From NCBI GenBank assembly GCA_036429605.1, contig CM071591.1:3906001-3970000 (forward strand): a DNA stretch of 64,000 bases. Reading direction: 5' to 3'. The notes beneath the pieces are model-generated. The model was given only the letters and a program-made list of their open reading frames with translations, was not told where the DNA came from and did not search any database. Origin of the DNA: Cladobotryum mycophilum. Its lineage: Eukaryota > Ascomycota > Sordariomycetes > Hypocreales > Hypocreaceae. The translations under genes were made by a program, and so were the position numbers. Shown one piece after another: positions 1 through 12,661 of this stretch (position 1 is its first letter; each line of letters starts with the position of its first letter).

Positions 1-1140
1 AGTAGTAGTCCTAGGTATCTACCTAGCTTTGTTGGTGTGGCTGGAAGGAATCCATCGTTCGTTCCCCAACTATTAAGAAGATACAGAAGACAACCCTCTT
101 CGATTGCCCTTGGTTCTATTGCCTCCCTCTTGGTGCCGCTGTCATTGGCTCTCGGGCATGTCCATTTATAGCAGCATGAGTATTTCGCTAACAAATTTCC
201 GTACAAGTACATACCTGGTATGAGTGGGTGGGTTGTGTGGGTGGGTGACGGCAGGGATTGTACTCGCACTCACACTTGCACGAACGGAGGAGCACGTTAG
301 TACATATTATGGTAGTAGCAGTACTTTAGGTACATACTCCGTACAGAGGAGTACTTGCTTGTACAATCCTGCAAGCAAGAGAGTTCGCCAAGAAGCTGTC
401 AGAGTTTTCTTATTCCATCTTCTGTTTCTGCATCCGAACATGATCAACATTTGCAAGAGAAAAAAACAAAAAGTCAAAACCTGTAACTTTAACTGTTTGA
501 TATTATTTACTCCCTTGACCTCGTTTTCATCTCGAAAAATACTACCGAAAAGAGCTCCCCTCCTCCTCAGGAGGTAGCATCCATCATCCATGGATCCGGT
601 TCGAGAAAAGAGCTTGGACGAAAACAGGTTGTTGCTCGCTCGCTCGCTCGCTCAGGGTGTGGCGGGGGAAAAGGCCTCCCCCTGTCTGTCCGCTGTAAAA
701 GAAATTCGTTAGCGGATGCATGGAGACTGTCGAGCTGACGGACACAGGTGGACGTCCAATATGAGAGAGCTGGAGCACAGAAGGTGGGTGGGAGATGGTC
801 GTGCCGTGCCAACCTGCCTGCTGCAGCCGCTGCTGCTACCAGTAATTAATGGATACTAATACTCACCAAGACAGACCTTTACCTGCCGACCCCAACTTTT
901 GACCATCCATTGCCCTGCCTTGTCATGCTATCCCGCCCATCGAAGCCTCTTCATCCATCATGATGAAGCTTAGTTGACGCGATACCTATTCTCTTGGACA
1001 AACAGTCTCTAACCGAAGCAGAAGGCTCGTCCTTTTTGGCCCCCCTGCGCCTGTTTTCCATCTTGCAATTTCCGCTCCGGGCGGCCTCCCACCAAACTTG
1101 TGGCGAGAGCGACGACGACGATTAAACGACGACGATAATA
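1..1140. other. Intergenic / 5' region of the zinc-finger gene
   Basis: No gene is supported here. The stretch holds a GCTC tetranucleotide run at about 634-653, one copy of TACTCCGTA at 335-343, and pyrimidine-rich sequence leading to the ATG at 1141. The short open frames are low-complexity and have no family features. Confidence 0.6.
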
Positions 1141-3181
1141 ATGACAATGACAATGAGCACATCACTACGAGCACGGGCTGGGCTGGAAAAGGGCATTGAA
1201 ATGCTGCGGCGATTGAACCCTTCAGAATGGAGCACGGCTACCGTGTCTGCCGATGGCTCCTTGCTCAGACGCAACATAGATAAGCGTCACATGCGCGGTG
1301 GCGCGGTCGCAGGAACTGTGGTTGGAGTTATTCTCGGTGTTGCATTGCTTGCCTTCTGTCTCTATCCGTTCGTGGTATACCTCATTAAGCGACGCCGAGG
1401 AACCGCAAATGCACCATTCGATCCCGAGGCGGCTATTGCTCAAAAGTCCGACGAAGTTCCTGATGGACCTACAGGACAACGGCAACGGGTCTCGTCGAGC
1501 GACTCACTCCAGCAGCAGAATGGTGACCCGACACACGGCCAACATGGAGATTCGCGAAGCAAGGAGGAGCTGGATTGGGCTACCCCTCGCGGAGTGTACG
1601 ATCAAGATGTCATGAGCTTTGATGGCAACGATGGTTGGGTTTCGGACCAAGCAGGGCATTATAGGGTTCAAGCAGCTCCATTCCCCCAACTGGGCTGCTA
1701 TGATGGCGAGTTCGCGCCTCCTGTGGCCGAAGATGATCAGCCTGGTGTTCTCAAGGGGACCAGTGCCGATTACTATAGTACTTCCATCCCTTCAGAGGCC
1801 TTTGGCATGATACCTAGCGCCGAGTCAACGCTGGATAGTCCTCCCACACGAACCTCGTCCCGCGGAAGCTCATTCCGACACAATGTCATAGCCATGTTCC
1901 GCCGCAAGAGCGGTAGAGATCAGACTATGGACTCTATTTCACCACCCATTGCCGAGGAACCATTGCCACTCTCTGCTGTGCCTCATCTGCAGGGTACTCC
2001 CATAAAACCCATCATTACCAATGGCGCTCATGTTGAATCGCCCATCAATATTTCTCCGACGTCATCAAATCTCCCACCACTACCAGCGCCCCAGGCTGAT
2101 TTCTCGGCGCCTAGTCCCCCATCCGACGCCGAGGGGGCGAAAACACCTCCGGAGTCACCGTTGGTCTTTAGGCAGTTCAAGGCCGTTCCCTCTCCGCCAG
2201 TCATCCCTGCTCCTGGAACTGTAAATCCCATGGATATCATGCCTGCGTCTACAGAATCGGAACATTGGTACAGGACTGAGCATCAACTTTATTCGTCGTC
2301 TTACGAGTTATCACCGGACAAGCCATGCATGCCGGAGCCACTCAACGACTCGATGATGCTATCCCCTTCACCTACGCCGCCCGAGGATGAAATGGAACAA
2401 ATGGAACAAATGGAACAAATGGATCAAATGGATCAAATGGACCAAATGCAGCCTACATTTACTATCCAGTCTCCGACTGCCACAACTAGCACCGACCTTG
2501 CCCCTCAACAAGAGTTTACAACTTTTGAAGAGGTTCTTACACCAAGATATACTCCCGAGCCGAATGGCCATGCGAGTGTATCACCTGACGGCCGAAATGG
2601 AAGCTATACTTCCCAGCAATCTACGCCATTCCTGGGCCATGGTTTCACAGACGCTTCATCACACAATACCCCTTCAACTCAACTGGACACGCCATCGCCG
2701 GAGTCAATGGTGAGCTCAGATTTCCGACAGAGTACATCGCCGCAATCTGTTCTTGGAGCACCATCTCCCAGAACTGGCGTTTACCGCTGTGATGAGCCTG
2801 GTTGCGCCCAGGTGTTTGACCAGCCCCACAAGCTCAAGTAAGTGGCTATGCACTATATAATGATTCGTATCTTATGAGTTACTAATCGTATCCTACCGTA
2901 GACACCATCAGCGTTATCACAGCAAAGACCACAAGTGCGTCTATCCAGGATGTGGCAAGGGCTTTGGGACAAAGACCCATTTGCAACGACACATCAACGA
3001 TAGGCACGAGAAGAAGAAGAAGTTCCATTGTTCCGTTCCTGGTTGCGACTATTCTAGAACGGGCGGCAAAGCTTTCCCCCGGAAGGACAATTGGAAACGA
3101 CATATGATGAAGATACACAACATAGATCAGCAACAACTGCCAGAACCAATAGAGATTGATCTGGACATGGTTGGAGCGTGA
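1141..3181 (+). CDS. C2H2 zinc-finger protein with N-terminal transmembrane segment
   Basis: Two exons, 1141-2837 and 2902-3181; the intron has a GTAAGT donor and a CCGTAG acceptor. The protein is about 658 aa. Residues ~54-82 are a strong hydrophobic span (VAGTVVGVILGVALLAFCLY) followed at once by KRRR, so a single-pass anchor is predicted. A long Ser/Pro-rich, probably disordered region follows, with an imperfect MEQ/MDQ triplet repeat at nt 2389-2450. The C-terminal ~110 residues carry C2H2 fingers: CDEPGC...H, CVYPGCGKGF...H, and a third with a longer spacer (CSVPGC...H). Splicing joins the first finger across the intron in frame. The fingers predict DNA binding; the membrane span is unusual for such a protein. 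No signal peptide is evident, so orientation is unknown. The start is the first of three nearby in-frame ATGs. Orthologue name not recognised. Confidence 0.85.
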
Positions 3182-3761
3182 GATGAACAGGAGAACCAAG
3201 GCACAGAGTAGCACTTTTCGCTACTAAAGCATATTGCATTGCATCGCATTCATGGGGGAACCCCCTAGCTATGACGTTGACTAGTCTATCTATCATAAGA
3301 TGGACCCTGCGCATAGCCGAAGACAAAAGATTTGAGAGCTCTGATTGGTGCCTCGGGAAATATCGTCTAAACAGAGACGATGTTTACCAGAAGGAATGTT
3401 TGTATACTTATGGTTTTTGTTTTCTGGCGTATAGTCAGCATCTTTCTTTCTAACGTGTTGATGATACGCATTACACACTTTTTCTGTCATTGATCAAGCA
3501 AAGGGGCTAGAGATCAGGGTGGGACAAGGCATATCTGCCGGCTAGTGAAGGGACATTCACACAAAGGCGTTGGCTAGCTACTTGGATATTATTTGGCTTT
3601 TTACTTCTTGCTTTAGCAAACGGTTTCCCTCCTCTTTTACAACGAGAGGATGGGTAAACGGCGTTTCGGCTTTGCACGTCTGGTGGAATCATGACTACGT
3701 AGTAGTAGCTTTTTTTTTTTTTTGGAGGGCAAAACATCTTGGATGGGATACCATGGCAACT
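3182..3761. other. Convergent 3' intergenic region
   Basis: This lies between the stop codons of the zinc-finger gene (+) and RRP40 (-). It should hold both 3' untranslated regions. A T run is present at about 3710-3724. No coding region is supported. Confidence 0.6.
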
Positions 3762-4584
3762 TTAGCTGCTCATTTCTTTGATCAACCTTCTGACCAATTT
3801 TTTCTGCTCCTCTGGACTAAGTGATTTTTCGTCTGTTTGTTGAATTGCCCTGCCTGCTGTGATGATTGTCTTTGTGTTGTCGCTATCCACCCAAATCCTA
3901 CCATTTCTACCCGTGGCCGTCTCGAATTGGAGGCCCGCGTTGGCGAGTTCATCCAAGACGATCAATTTGCCTTCCTGTGCGCGCTTAGGCATCATCAATA
4001 GCCTAGCCATGCCGAGGGAGATGCTAAACATCATCCCCCCAGCCAAGGGTCCCAGACCGTCGGATTTACCCGTCGAGGAGGACACGCACTCGAGCTCAGT
4101 GTCCATGTGCTTGTTGGCGAGGGTGACGCGCGCGTAGACGAGGGCACCGGGGGCGAGGATGGGACGGGTCTTTTTGGTGGCGGATTCGAAGGAGAGCTGT
4201 GGGAGGATGGCGGGCGCGGTGTAGTCGGAGAGGGTAACGTAGTAGACTTCTGCGGCGCTGCGTTGGACGGTGCCGATGACGAGTTCACCTACTCTTGGCA
4301 TGTACTTTTTTTTTACTACGTGTTAGCCCCAATGATTTGAAGGGTAATAATGAATGAGGATGATGCGGTTAGGTGTGGATTCGTACTCGTCCTGTTGATG
4401 TTTCGACTCGAATGGTATTCTTTTGTCGGTCGGCGACTAGTTGACCAGCCAGCGTAGGCAAAAGATCGCTTGGAGGAACATGTCGCAAACCGGGGCCTAG
4501 TTTGAGGGGCTTCTTTGGATGTGAGGGTATCAGAGAGTGATCGATGAGGTCGCCCGGTAGGACGAAAACGGATTCTGTCGCCAT
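3762..4584 (-). CDS. RRP40: Exosome complex component RRP40
   Basis: Exon 1 is 4584-4387 and exon 2 is 4304-3762; the 82-nt intron has GTACGA and AAAAG borders with a CTAAC branch-like site. The product is about 246 aa, close to the ~240 aa of yeast Rrp40. Rrp40 is one of the three S1/KH cap subunits of the RNA exosome, which threads RNA into the 3'-5' decay and processing core in nucleus and cytoplasm. Family features seen are VLPGD near the N terminus, LGPGLRHV, the S1-domain start YMPRVGELVIGTV (restored exactly by the splice), ATKKTRPIL, YARVTLANK, and the KH part with GRNGRIWVDS. It is transcribed divergently from SSZ1. Confidence 0.93.
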
Positions 4585-4995
4585 GGCTATGTTGACGAAA
4601 TTTGAAGATGCTTTATCTTCGGCAGCCTTGCAGGAAGCTTTCCAAAAAAGATTAGAAGGGATTACAGAAGGAAGGGGGGGGCCAACCTTCTTCTGATTGG
4701 GTCTTATCGATGAAGTGCTAGATGTGGGGCATCCGATAAGAGAGGAGGAAAAAAGTTGCGACCCTCAATTTTCTTTGTTAGGCTGGGCCTTTTGCTTGAA
4801 TTTTTTGGAGGGCGAAAGAAAAAAACCCCCACTAAAGATTTCCCTTCTCCCCCCAAAAGAAACTTCACCAAAAAAAAAACGAACCCAACACCAAAGTTTC
4901 AACTGCTCAAACTCTCCCCTTCTTTTTTTGACCCCCGTTGCTATTAATTTAATTTCTTCTTCTTTTTATATATAACGAAACTTCCTCTCGATCGA
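4585..4995. promoter_or_regulatory. Shared divergent promoter region of RRP40 and SSZ1
   Basis: The 411 bp between the two start codons must hold both 5' regions. The SSZ1 side is strongly C/T- and A-rich (about 4815-4980), ending in a TATATATAA stretch about 20 nt before the ATG. No factor site is claimed. Confidence 0.5.
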
Positions 4996-6901
4996 ATGTC
5001 TGAGAACGGGGTCAAGGCCGGCGTTGAGCCTGGTGACCGGGTTGTCATTGGTATCACCTTTGGCAACTCCAACTCTTCCATTGCGTTTACCGTCGACGAC
5101 AAGGCCGAGGTCATTGCCAACGAGGATGGTGGTATGTTCTCTTTCTCTTCTCTCCCTCTCTCTTAACTCCTCGAAAGAGAAGTGTTCTACGAGTCTAGAG
5201 GAGGAAGAAGAATGGCTCTCTTTTTTTTTTTTGGCTGACGTTGAGATACCAATTTCTTAGACCGACAAATCCCCACTGCCTTGTCCTATGTCGATGGCGA
5301 CGAGTACTACGGCCAGCAGGCCAAGGCTTTCGTGATTCGCAACCCCGCCAATACCGTTGTTTACTTCCGAGACTTCTTGGGGCAAGAGTATGAATTATAG
5401 AATTGGACGGGCAAGGGGAAAAAAGCTGCAGACATGCTAATCATCGACTAGGTTCAAGTCCATCGACCCTACCCACTGCCATGCTGCCGCTCACCCCCAG
5501 GATATCGAAGGAACCGTCTCCTTCACCGTAAAGGACAAGGCCAGCGAGGAGGAGGAGCCCTCCAATGTTCCCGTCTCTGATGCTGCTACTCGATACCTGC
5601 GACGTCTCGTCGGCTCCGCCACCGACTACCTCGGAAAGAAGGTTACCTCTGCCGTCATCACCGTCCCCACCAACTTCACCGAGAAGCAGCGCGAGGCCCT
5701 GATCAAGGCTGCCAACGACGCCGACCTTGAGATTCTACAGCTCATCTCCGATCCTGTTGCCGCTCTCCTGGCTTACGATGCTCGTCCCGAGGCTACCGTC
5801 GAGGACAAGATCATCGTTGTCGCTGACCTCGGTGGCACCCGCTCCGACGTTGCTGTTATTGCCTCAAGAGGTGGCATGTACACTATTCTGGCTACCGTCC
5901 ACGACTACGAATTCACCGGCGTGCAGCTGGACCAGGTCTTGATGGACCACTTCGCCAAGGAGTTTATCAAGAAGCACACCACCGATCCCCGAACAAACGT
6001 CAAGAGCCTGGCCAAGCTCCGCCAGGAGTCCGAGGCCACCAAGAAGGCCCTCAGCTTGGGTTCCAACGCTCAGTTCAGTGTTGAGAGTTTGGCGGACGGC
6101 TTTGACTTCTCCTGCACCATCAACAGAGTGCGATACGAGATGGTTGCCCGCAAGGTCTTTGACGGATTCAACCGTCTGATTGAGAGTGCCGTCAAGAAGG
6201 CTGAGCTGGACGTTTTGGATATCGACGAGGTCATCATGTGCGGTGGTACATCTCACACACCCCGCATTGCCACCAACTTTCAAACACTCTTCCCCGAGTC
6301 CACCACCGTTCTGGCCCCTGCGACCAGCACAGCTGCCATCAACCCCTCCGAGGCGCAAGCCCGTGGTGCCGCTCTCCAGGCGTCTCTGATCCAGGAGTAC
6401 GAGGCCAGCGACATTGAGCAGTCCACCCACCCTGCTGTCACCACCGTCAAGCACATCTCCAACGCCATTGGTGTCATCACCATCGACGCCCAAGGTGAGG
6501 AGGTCTTCACTCCCATCATGCAGACCGAGACCGCTGCCCCTGCCCGACGAACAGTCCACGTCAAGGGCCCCAAGGACGGTGGCGACGTTCTCATCAAGGT
6601 CGTCGAGGGTGGCACTCACATCAAGGTCACCAAGCCCGAGCCCAAGGCCAAGGAGCCCGTAGAAAACGGCGACAAGGATGAGGATGACTCCGACGTGGAC
6701 GAGTCTGACGAGGAGGAAGAGGAGAAGCGTGAGAAGATCTGGAAGATTGGCAACACCCTCGCCGAGGCCGCCATCAAGGACGTCAAGAAGGGCGGCAAGG
6801 TCGAGGTCACAGTCAACGTCCTCGGAGACTTGAGCGTCACCGTTACCGCTCGGGAAGTCGGGGGCAAGGGTGGTGTTCGGGGTAACGTGCAGGCCCCATA
6901 A
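4996..6901 (+). CDS. SSZ1: Ribosome-associated complex Hsp70-like protein Ssz1
   Basis: Three exons, 4996-5131, 5261-5387 and 5452-6901, give about 570 aa. Donors are GTATGT and GTATGA; acceptors are TTCTTAG and GACTAG; all junctions keep frame. Ssz1 is the atypical Hsp70 that pairs with zuotin to form the ribosome-associated complex, which works with Ssb on nascent chains. Seen here are the Hsp70 phosphate loop VVIGITFGNSNSSIAF near residue 16, ITVPTNFTEKQREALIKAA, the second phosphate loop VADLGGTRSDVAV near residue 210, and CGGTSHTPRI. The C-terminal part is short and divergent, as in Ssz1 rather than canonical Hsp70, and carries an acidic stretch (nt ~6670-6725). The long open frame on the opposite strand (5864-6967) is a codon-bias shadow. 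Confidence 0.93.
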
Positions 6902-7452
6902 GCGATTGGTGGAAAGTATTCGGGGGTAAAAGAAAAAAACGAAAATCCAACACACATACGCACACAATAAAAATGATTAACGTCTAGAGGCGCATTTAAC
7001 GACGGGAAACAACGGGAGGTTTAGGGTTTTATAGAAGAGCAAACTGGGTCTTTTTCGTCTGCTTTGTCCGATGTTGTCTATAGAAGATGGAGCAGAGAGA
7101 GAGAGAGAAACGGGATGGGTGATGATGGAAAAAAACATCCGAGTCTGGAACCAAAAAATGAAACTTTTTTTTGAATCAAGTATGCCTACCTCTCCCTACC
7201 TTCCTACTCGCCTGCCTATCTAAGAAAAAGGAAATGATCGTGCATTGTGTGCGTGTGCGTATGTGGGTTGATGGACCCTGTTTTGAACAAATCCAAAAAG
7301 CCCGCCCGCTTATTATTATACATACAACTCTTAGTACATATTTTTCGACAAAAGAAAGAAGGAAAAAAAAAGACTCGCTCGTCAACTGTCCCTGTACGCC
7401 TACCTCTCTTTTATCATTATGCCTTGTTGTCCCCGTTTTGGTTTTCTCTTCT
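6902..7452. other. Convergent 3' intergenic region
   Basis: This 551-nt gap lies between the SSZ1 stop and the NT-C2 gene stop. It has A-rich and GA-rich patches and no supported coding region. Confidence 0.6.
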
Positions 7453-9489
7453 TTAAAAAGCAGTCAGCCCACTAGGCAAGGACCAACAAACCAAATCATC
7501 TCGAACTTCATCCTCGCCAATCTCCTTGGCCCGCTTCACCCCTTCGCTCCTCTCTCGCTCGGAGCTACCCGTCGTAGGTGCCAGACTGGCGATACTGCCC
7601 ACACTTCTCATGCTGGTCAGGTCGTCGTCTCGGCTATCCTCGCGGGGCAGACGGGGTCCCCCTCTCTTAAAGGGGCTTCGCATGCTGCCGGGGATACCTG
7701 TGACGGTTGAGACGCTCTTATCGCTTGAGCCGCTGGGGGTGCGCCGGTGGTGATGGTGGAGATAACGGAAAGGATTAGATGAGTTACTATGTGTACGGCG
7801 GTGGTGGAGGGGTGTGCGACGGAGGTCACTGGCGCGAAGGGTGCCGTGATGGCCGTCTGCGTCGTCAAAATCGTCGTCGGTGTCTAACGTGGAGGGATGG
7901 GGCGCCGAGGATGATCGCCCTGCGACGACTTTGGTCTTCCAGCCATTGCCACCGGAGAAGATGTCCTCGATGCACTCGTCTGCCGGAAGCTCGGCTGGTT
8001 GACGGGACCAGGAGGCGGCGAGCGTCTTGCGATATAGATCCTGAACTTCGGCGACATCGCGGTTCTTGGCCAAATTAGGCAACGCTGCGGATGCCAAGGT
8101 TAGTCAGATTCATAACTTGGGCGCGGCAAAAGGGCTGTACTACTTACGTCCGGTTTCATCCTCGATTTGCTCGGGGGCCATGAAGCCAGCAATGCCTCCA
8201 AAGACGGGTGCTGTCTTCAGAGGAGGTGCAATATAATTACGATCACCGTCGACTTGTATCAACAGGATGCTAATCTTTAGAGTGCTGTTGATCTTGCTGT
8301 CCTGGATGAGGTATCTTCGAACAATGCCATCCTCGGGATCTCTGTTGTGGTCATCAGAGACCTTGGGACCGGCGGTGGTATTTGTCGGGCTGACGCCAAT
8401 GCTGTTGGCACGCCTCCTAATGGGAGGAGGTGAGGTGACATCTCTAAACATGGACTCGCTCTCCTCGACATATTCGGCGAGATTGAGCCTCACAAAGCCA
8501 AGGGTAATCTTCTCGGTAACCCCGAACTCTTGCAAGATCTCAAACTCAAGGGGGCACTCGGTGAGGTTGTTGCTTCTGTCAATGGACATGCGGACAGAAG
8601 GGATGACTTTGCTGAAGGAGTATTCGACACGGTGGTTGGCAATGGGGCATTTGCCAGTTCGCCCGCGATGCTCCGCGGTCATGGAATGAGGGAGATGCCA
8701 TTTTATGTATGAGTTGCCGGACACCAGAGGCACATTATTTAAATCATGAATCTAAAGAAAGTCATGGTTAGATATGCTGTCGGGGTTGCTGTTGTTGTAA
8801 GATTATCTCACCTTGAGATGAAGCTCAAATCTTGGCTAGTCAACGTTAGTATTCGGCGCAATGGACGGATGAGCTTTGTAATGGAGATGGAAAAAGGGAC
8901 AGTATTTCTTACCTTGCGAGCCTTTCCAACTGAAGGGAAAAAATACATATTCGTTAGCATGACCATGATGAATTATGAAAAGAGTCGTCCGGGTAAATCG
9001 GAGGAGTGACGTCTCTGTTGATCAAGGTAGGGAAGGTATGGACCAGGTGTAAACAAGGTGAGGAGGATAAAGCGATACGAGGTCGCAACTTCCAAGCAGC
9101 AACAGCTCACTTAAGCCGACGAACTCCGCAGTCCAAGTATTATTTTAATACCTTATGAAACTGAAATTGAAGTGAAGTGAAATTGGAAGTCAACAACGAG
9201 TAGCCACCCAGCATGTCTATCATGAAGTGCTTTCTTTTTAAGAATAAAAGAATCTATGTGCTTTTAAAAGGAAGAAGATGAATAAAAATAAAAGAAAGTG
9301 ACATTTGGTTCCTCGACAAGAACAAGGGAGGTGAAGTGAAACCAAAACACGGGAGGGATAATAAGAACAGCGTTGTATTCATGCCAGTCGGGCAATAAGA
9401 GAGGATTTATAATAAGAGGTAGGCGATAAATGATAATAATAAATTAGGAAGTGGAAGGGATCTTGGGCTTACATACTCAGGGAAGACAT
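7453..9489 (-). CDS. NT-C2 domain protein (EEIG1/EHBP1-type N-terminal C2)
   Basis: Proposed exons on the minus strand are 9489-9477 (13 nt), 8929-8913 (17 nt), 8835-8812 (24 nt), 8751-8148 and 8084-7453, about 429 aa. All junctions are in frame and give MSSLIGKARKPRFELHLKIH, the expected opening of an NT-C2 domain. The domain continues with NNVPLVSGNSYIKWHLPHS, GRTGKCPIANHRVEYSFSK, NNLTECPLEFEILQEFG and LGFVRLNLAEYVEESE. NT-C2 domains are C2-like membrane- or actin-linked modules; the function of the fungal members is not established. The C-terminal half is Ser/Arg-rich and probably disordered. An unspliced alternative start near 8965 (MVMLTNMYFFPSVGKARK) is in frame, but that stretch has a CTAAC branch site, a T-rich tract and CAG, typical of an intron end. 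The 547-nt first intron is the least certain part. Confidence 0.75.
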
Positions 9490-10332
9490 TGTCCCAGACC
9501 AGCCGAAGCCCAACCAGCACCACCTCCAACGAACCCGGCAAGGTTAGTTTGGATTTTTTTGGTGCCGCAAGCAAGGCAAGGCGGCCGGCAGAGAGAGGGC
9601 GAGGGAGAGGGAGGGTGAGAGAGAAAATTTCGACTGAATTGAGTGAGGCTCCTCTCTCTTCGTAAAAGCTGAAGAAGTCTACACGTGCAGACAAGTGGCG
9701 CCGCTAAACACTGCACCCGGTGATAGGTGAAGGTGGTGGGCGTGTGAGAGGTGGTGCGTGTATCAGGAAGCGTGATACCGGGGCAGCCTGGCGAGGTGCA
9801 CGAGGTCGCAAGGAAGCCAGACCAAGGCCAGCAAGCGTTGTTCCCACGGACAACTAGAATATGAATTAAAAGCGAGTTGACTGAGTGAGTGAGTACTCAG
9901 ACTGTGAGTGAGCGTGGGGGTTCAGTTTCTTTGGCTTCAGATTCGGTGGTGGTGGTGGTGGTGGTGGCTTCGTAATCGCCCGCCGCAGCAGAAACCCGTC
10001 TCAGATTGCGACAATTATTATCTACCTATGCCTCATGCCTTGACAGTCTAAAACAGAAGGTCGGATAGATGGATGGATAGATACTCCGTTAGATAGTTCG
10101 GCGTGCGAGGCCAGGCTGGCAAAGCAATCCCCGGTAAGCAAAAAGCTGCAAGCGACTGAATTCGGAATCCCCAAAGTAACCGGCAATGGTAAGTAAGGCA
10201 AGGCAAGGCAAGGTGATGCAATGCGATGTGATGTGTCTTGGAATGTGAGTGTGAGTGCGAGTGTGAGTGTGAGCACACACTTTTTTGGGGGGAAACAAGA
10301 CAAACCCAACCAACCCCCTTACCTATGGGTTC

Positions 10333-10365
<33 letters not shown>

Positions 10366-12661
10366 CGTATGTCGCAGGAGGTCACTCTTTAGCTTTCATT
10401 CAACACTCGAATTAAGGGGGTGGCCTCGAGGAATGAACACGATGCAGCCTGAACGCAACCGCCAACGCAACGCAGTGCAGTGCAGTGCAATGCAACGCAA
10501 CACAACGCAACACGGAAGAAAAACTCCAATAGCCAAAAAAGACAGCAACAGCAAAACCTGGGGAGACCCAAAGAGAATCGAACAGTTGGCAAACTCTTAA
10601 AAAAAACGTTGATACTGGTGGTGGTGGCGTCGTGCGACCCGTTAACGCTTCTGCATGTTGCTGCAAGAAGATCAGATCGCTCCCTCTCTCTGGCTGACTG
10701 GAATTTTGCGTGTTTAGTCGGAAAAGCGTTGGATGGATGCAGGCGTGATTGGGCGAGTACGTCGTAGTAGTATTGGACGTGGGTGGGGATGAGAGCGAAA
10801 GAGGGAACCAAGAGTAAGCCAACCATTTGTCTCGGCGCTGTTCAGGGCAGGGATCAAAAATTTTAATGACTTCCAAGGTTCCATTAGGGGACATCCATGG
10901 TTGGGCACCCACTGGTAAGCATGGAACCTACTAGGTATCCATGGATCCATATTACAGGGCTACTCCTACAAGAACTACAAGTAAGTACCTCCACTGTACT
11001 CCGTAATATCCCCCTGTTGATTCCCCGCAATGGATAGCTTCAAGGCCAAGACAGCCCTACGAACAAAATAGCCCGGTTTGATTCAGCCCAAAGTGAGGAG
11101 TCCATATCATCATCCTCTCTCACTCGCTCCCAAGGAAAACAAAGTCGCCCGTGCTCTACGACATACAGACTCTCTGCCGGCACTTGTACAGATACCTCGA
11201 TGTAAACAATGCCAAGATGGCGATGCTACGACAGGTCTTATAAGCTTGTTTTATGGGGCACACGACCTTTTGACCTACAACTGAAACACATTGTTTGCTA
11301 CTACTTGTACTCGTACATGTACGTGTTCATTGCAATCAAAACAGTGTCTCGATTCCGGGGTTCCTTGAAGAAACTCAGCCACGTCTTTTGTGCTTTCGTC
11401 TCAAAGAGGAAAATGCTGGTACAAGGAAAAGTTTTTCACCCTTCTAAGCAAAAGCCACCTCGTGCGCCCTGTAAGTGAGATGGCGTCAATGCTTCTTTAC
11501 AGTGACGTAATGTACTTGTACTCTGGAGAGGAATACTATTCAAGTCATCCATGGATGTCTCAACTGACTTGTGGAGAGAGAGGGTTGGTTGGGCTTTTCA
11601 AATCGAGAGACAATTGCCATCCCCAGATTCGAAAATGGGCAAATGAGCCGATTCCACAAAAATCAATGACAAAGCAAAGCATCGTCGGGTAATCCGGATA
11701 ACCAGCCAGCAATTGAGGCTCAATCGTCTGAGATAATCAAAGGATGGGCGAGATCGGATAAACTCCCATAAAATCAAGGGTCCCTTGTATAACTAGACAG
11801 ATGGCCAAAGTAGTACTACGCTATCAAGGACCTTGTAGGAGACGCACAATCACATCATGGAAACATCTCGATAACACTAGAGAGAGAGAGAGGGACAGAG
11901 AGAGAGTGAGTTATATCACGCATCTATTATTCATATATTCTCAGCATCACATGAGATCAGCGTTCAACCATCTGTTCCTCCAAGGTCTAACAATCAAGGC
12001 GGTGAATGCAATAGTCCAACACTAAGCAATTGGTTCAGCGAGGATGATGATAGTGCCATACGCTACAGGCTTTGGTGGTGTTTGATCCGCGTAATTTGGA
12101 CTTCATTCCTCCTCCAAGTTGAAGTAGGGAGCAGCCAAGTCCAGTGTCTAGACCTCAACAATGCAACATCGGTGTAACGACGTAGCCCAGAAAGTTGGCT
12201 GAAAATAAAATATAGTAGGCAACTCACTCTTCCCTACTATCTACGTACTTGTAGCACTTGGGTTGGAGGTAGTAGTCAGTCCATTGCTGGTAGCTCAGCA
12301 TCAAAGAGCATCTAGAATAGAAAGGCATTTCGTGCATTCCTCCAATTCTCAAGTTCGCTATACTTACTTCCATGATAGTACAGAAAACCCCTATAAAACT
12401 AGTCCCAAGAGCTTTATATGAGTTCAATCTTATTCCTCGAAATGACTTCATCAATGCTTCGACAATTTCCCACTGAAATTACTCTGTGCTGCGCTGCGCT
12501 GTGCCTAGCTCCCGCGATGCCATAGTGGAGCACATCTGCACGTCGCTTATCGATAAGCGTCACTGCAGGAAAGTTTCAAGGTCGTGCTGCCTCTTCTCAA
12601 CTCGAGCGCGTGGAAAAGGACACAATTAATATCCCCAACAGCTCCCCTGCCATCCTCGACA
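9490..12661. other. 3.2 kb intergenic region, microsatellite-rich
   Basis: No gene is supported. It contains a GGT run (~9945-9967), a GTGAGT/GAGTGT-like run (~10240-10272), a long TC run (10333-10363), TACTCCGTA at 10997-11005 and an AG run (~11880-11906). Open frames on both strands are low-complexity. It must hold the promoters of the NT-C2 gene and POP1, which diverge from it. Confidence 0.55.
10333..10363. repeat. (TC)n microsatellite
   Basis: An uninterrupted TC dinucleotide run of about 30 nt, in intergenic DNA. Confidence 0.9.

Noticed and set aside
5864..6967. 367-codon open frame antisense to SSZ1
   Set aside because: It mirrors the codon bias of the SSZ1 coding exon and shows Leu/Val/Gly-biased low-information sequence.
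10238..10912. Several open frames around GAGTGT, TC and GCAAC repeats
   Set aside because: All are translations of simple-sequence DNA in overlapping frames.
12584..12661. Longer N terminus for POP1
   Set aside because: It would need a GTG start; the first ATG at 12662 gives a typical start.
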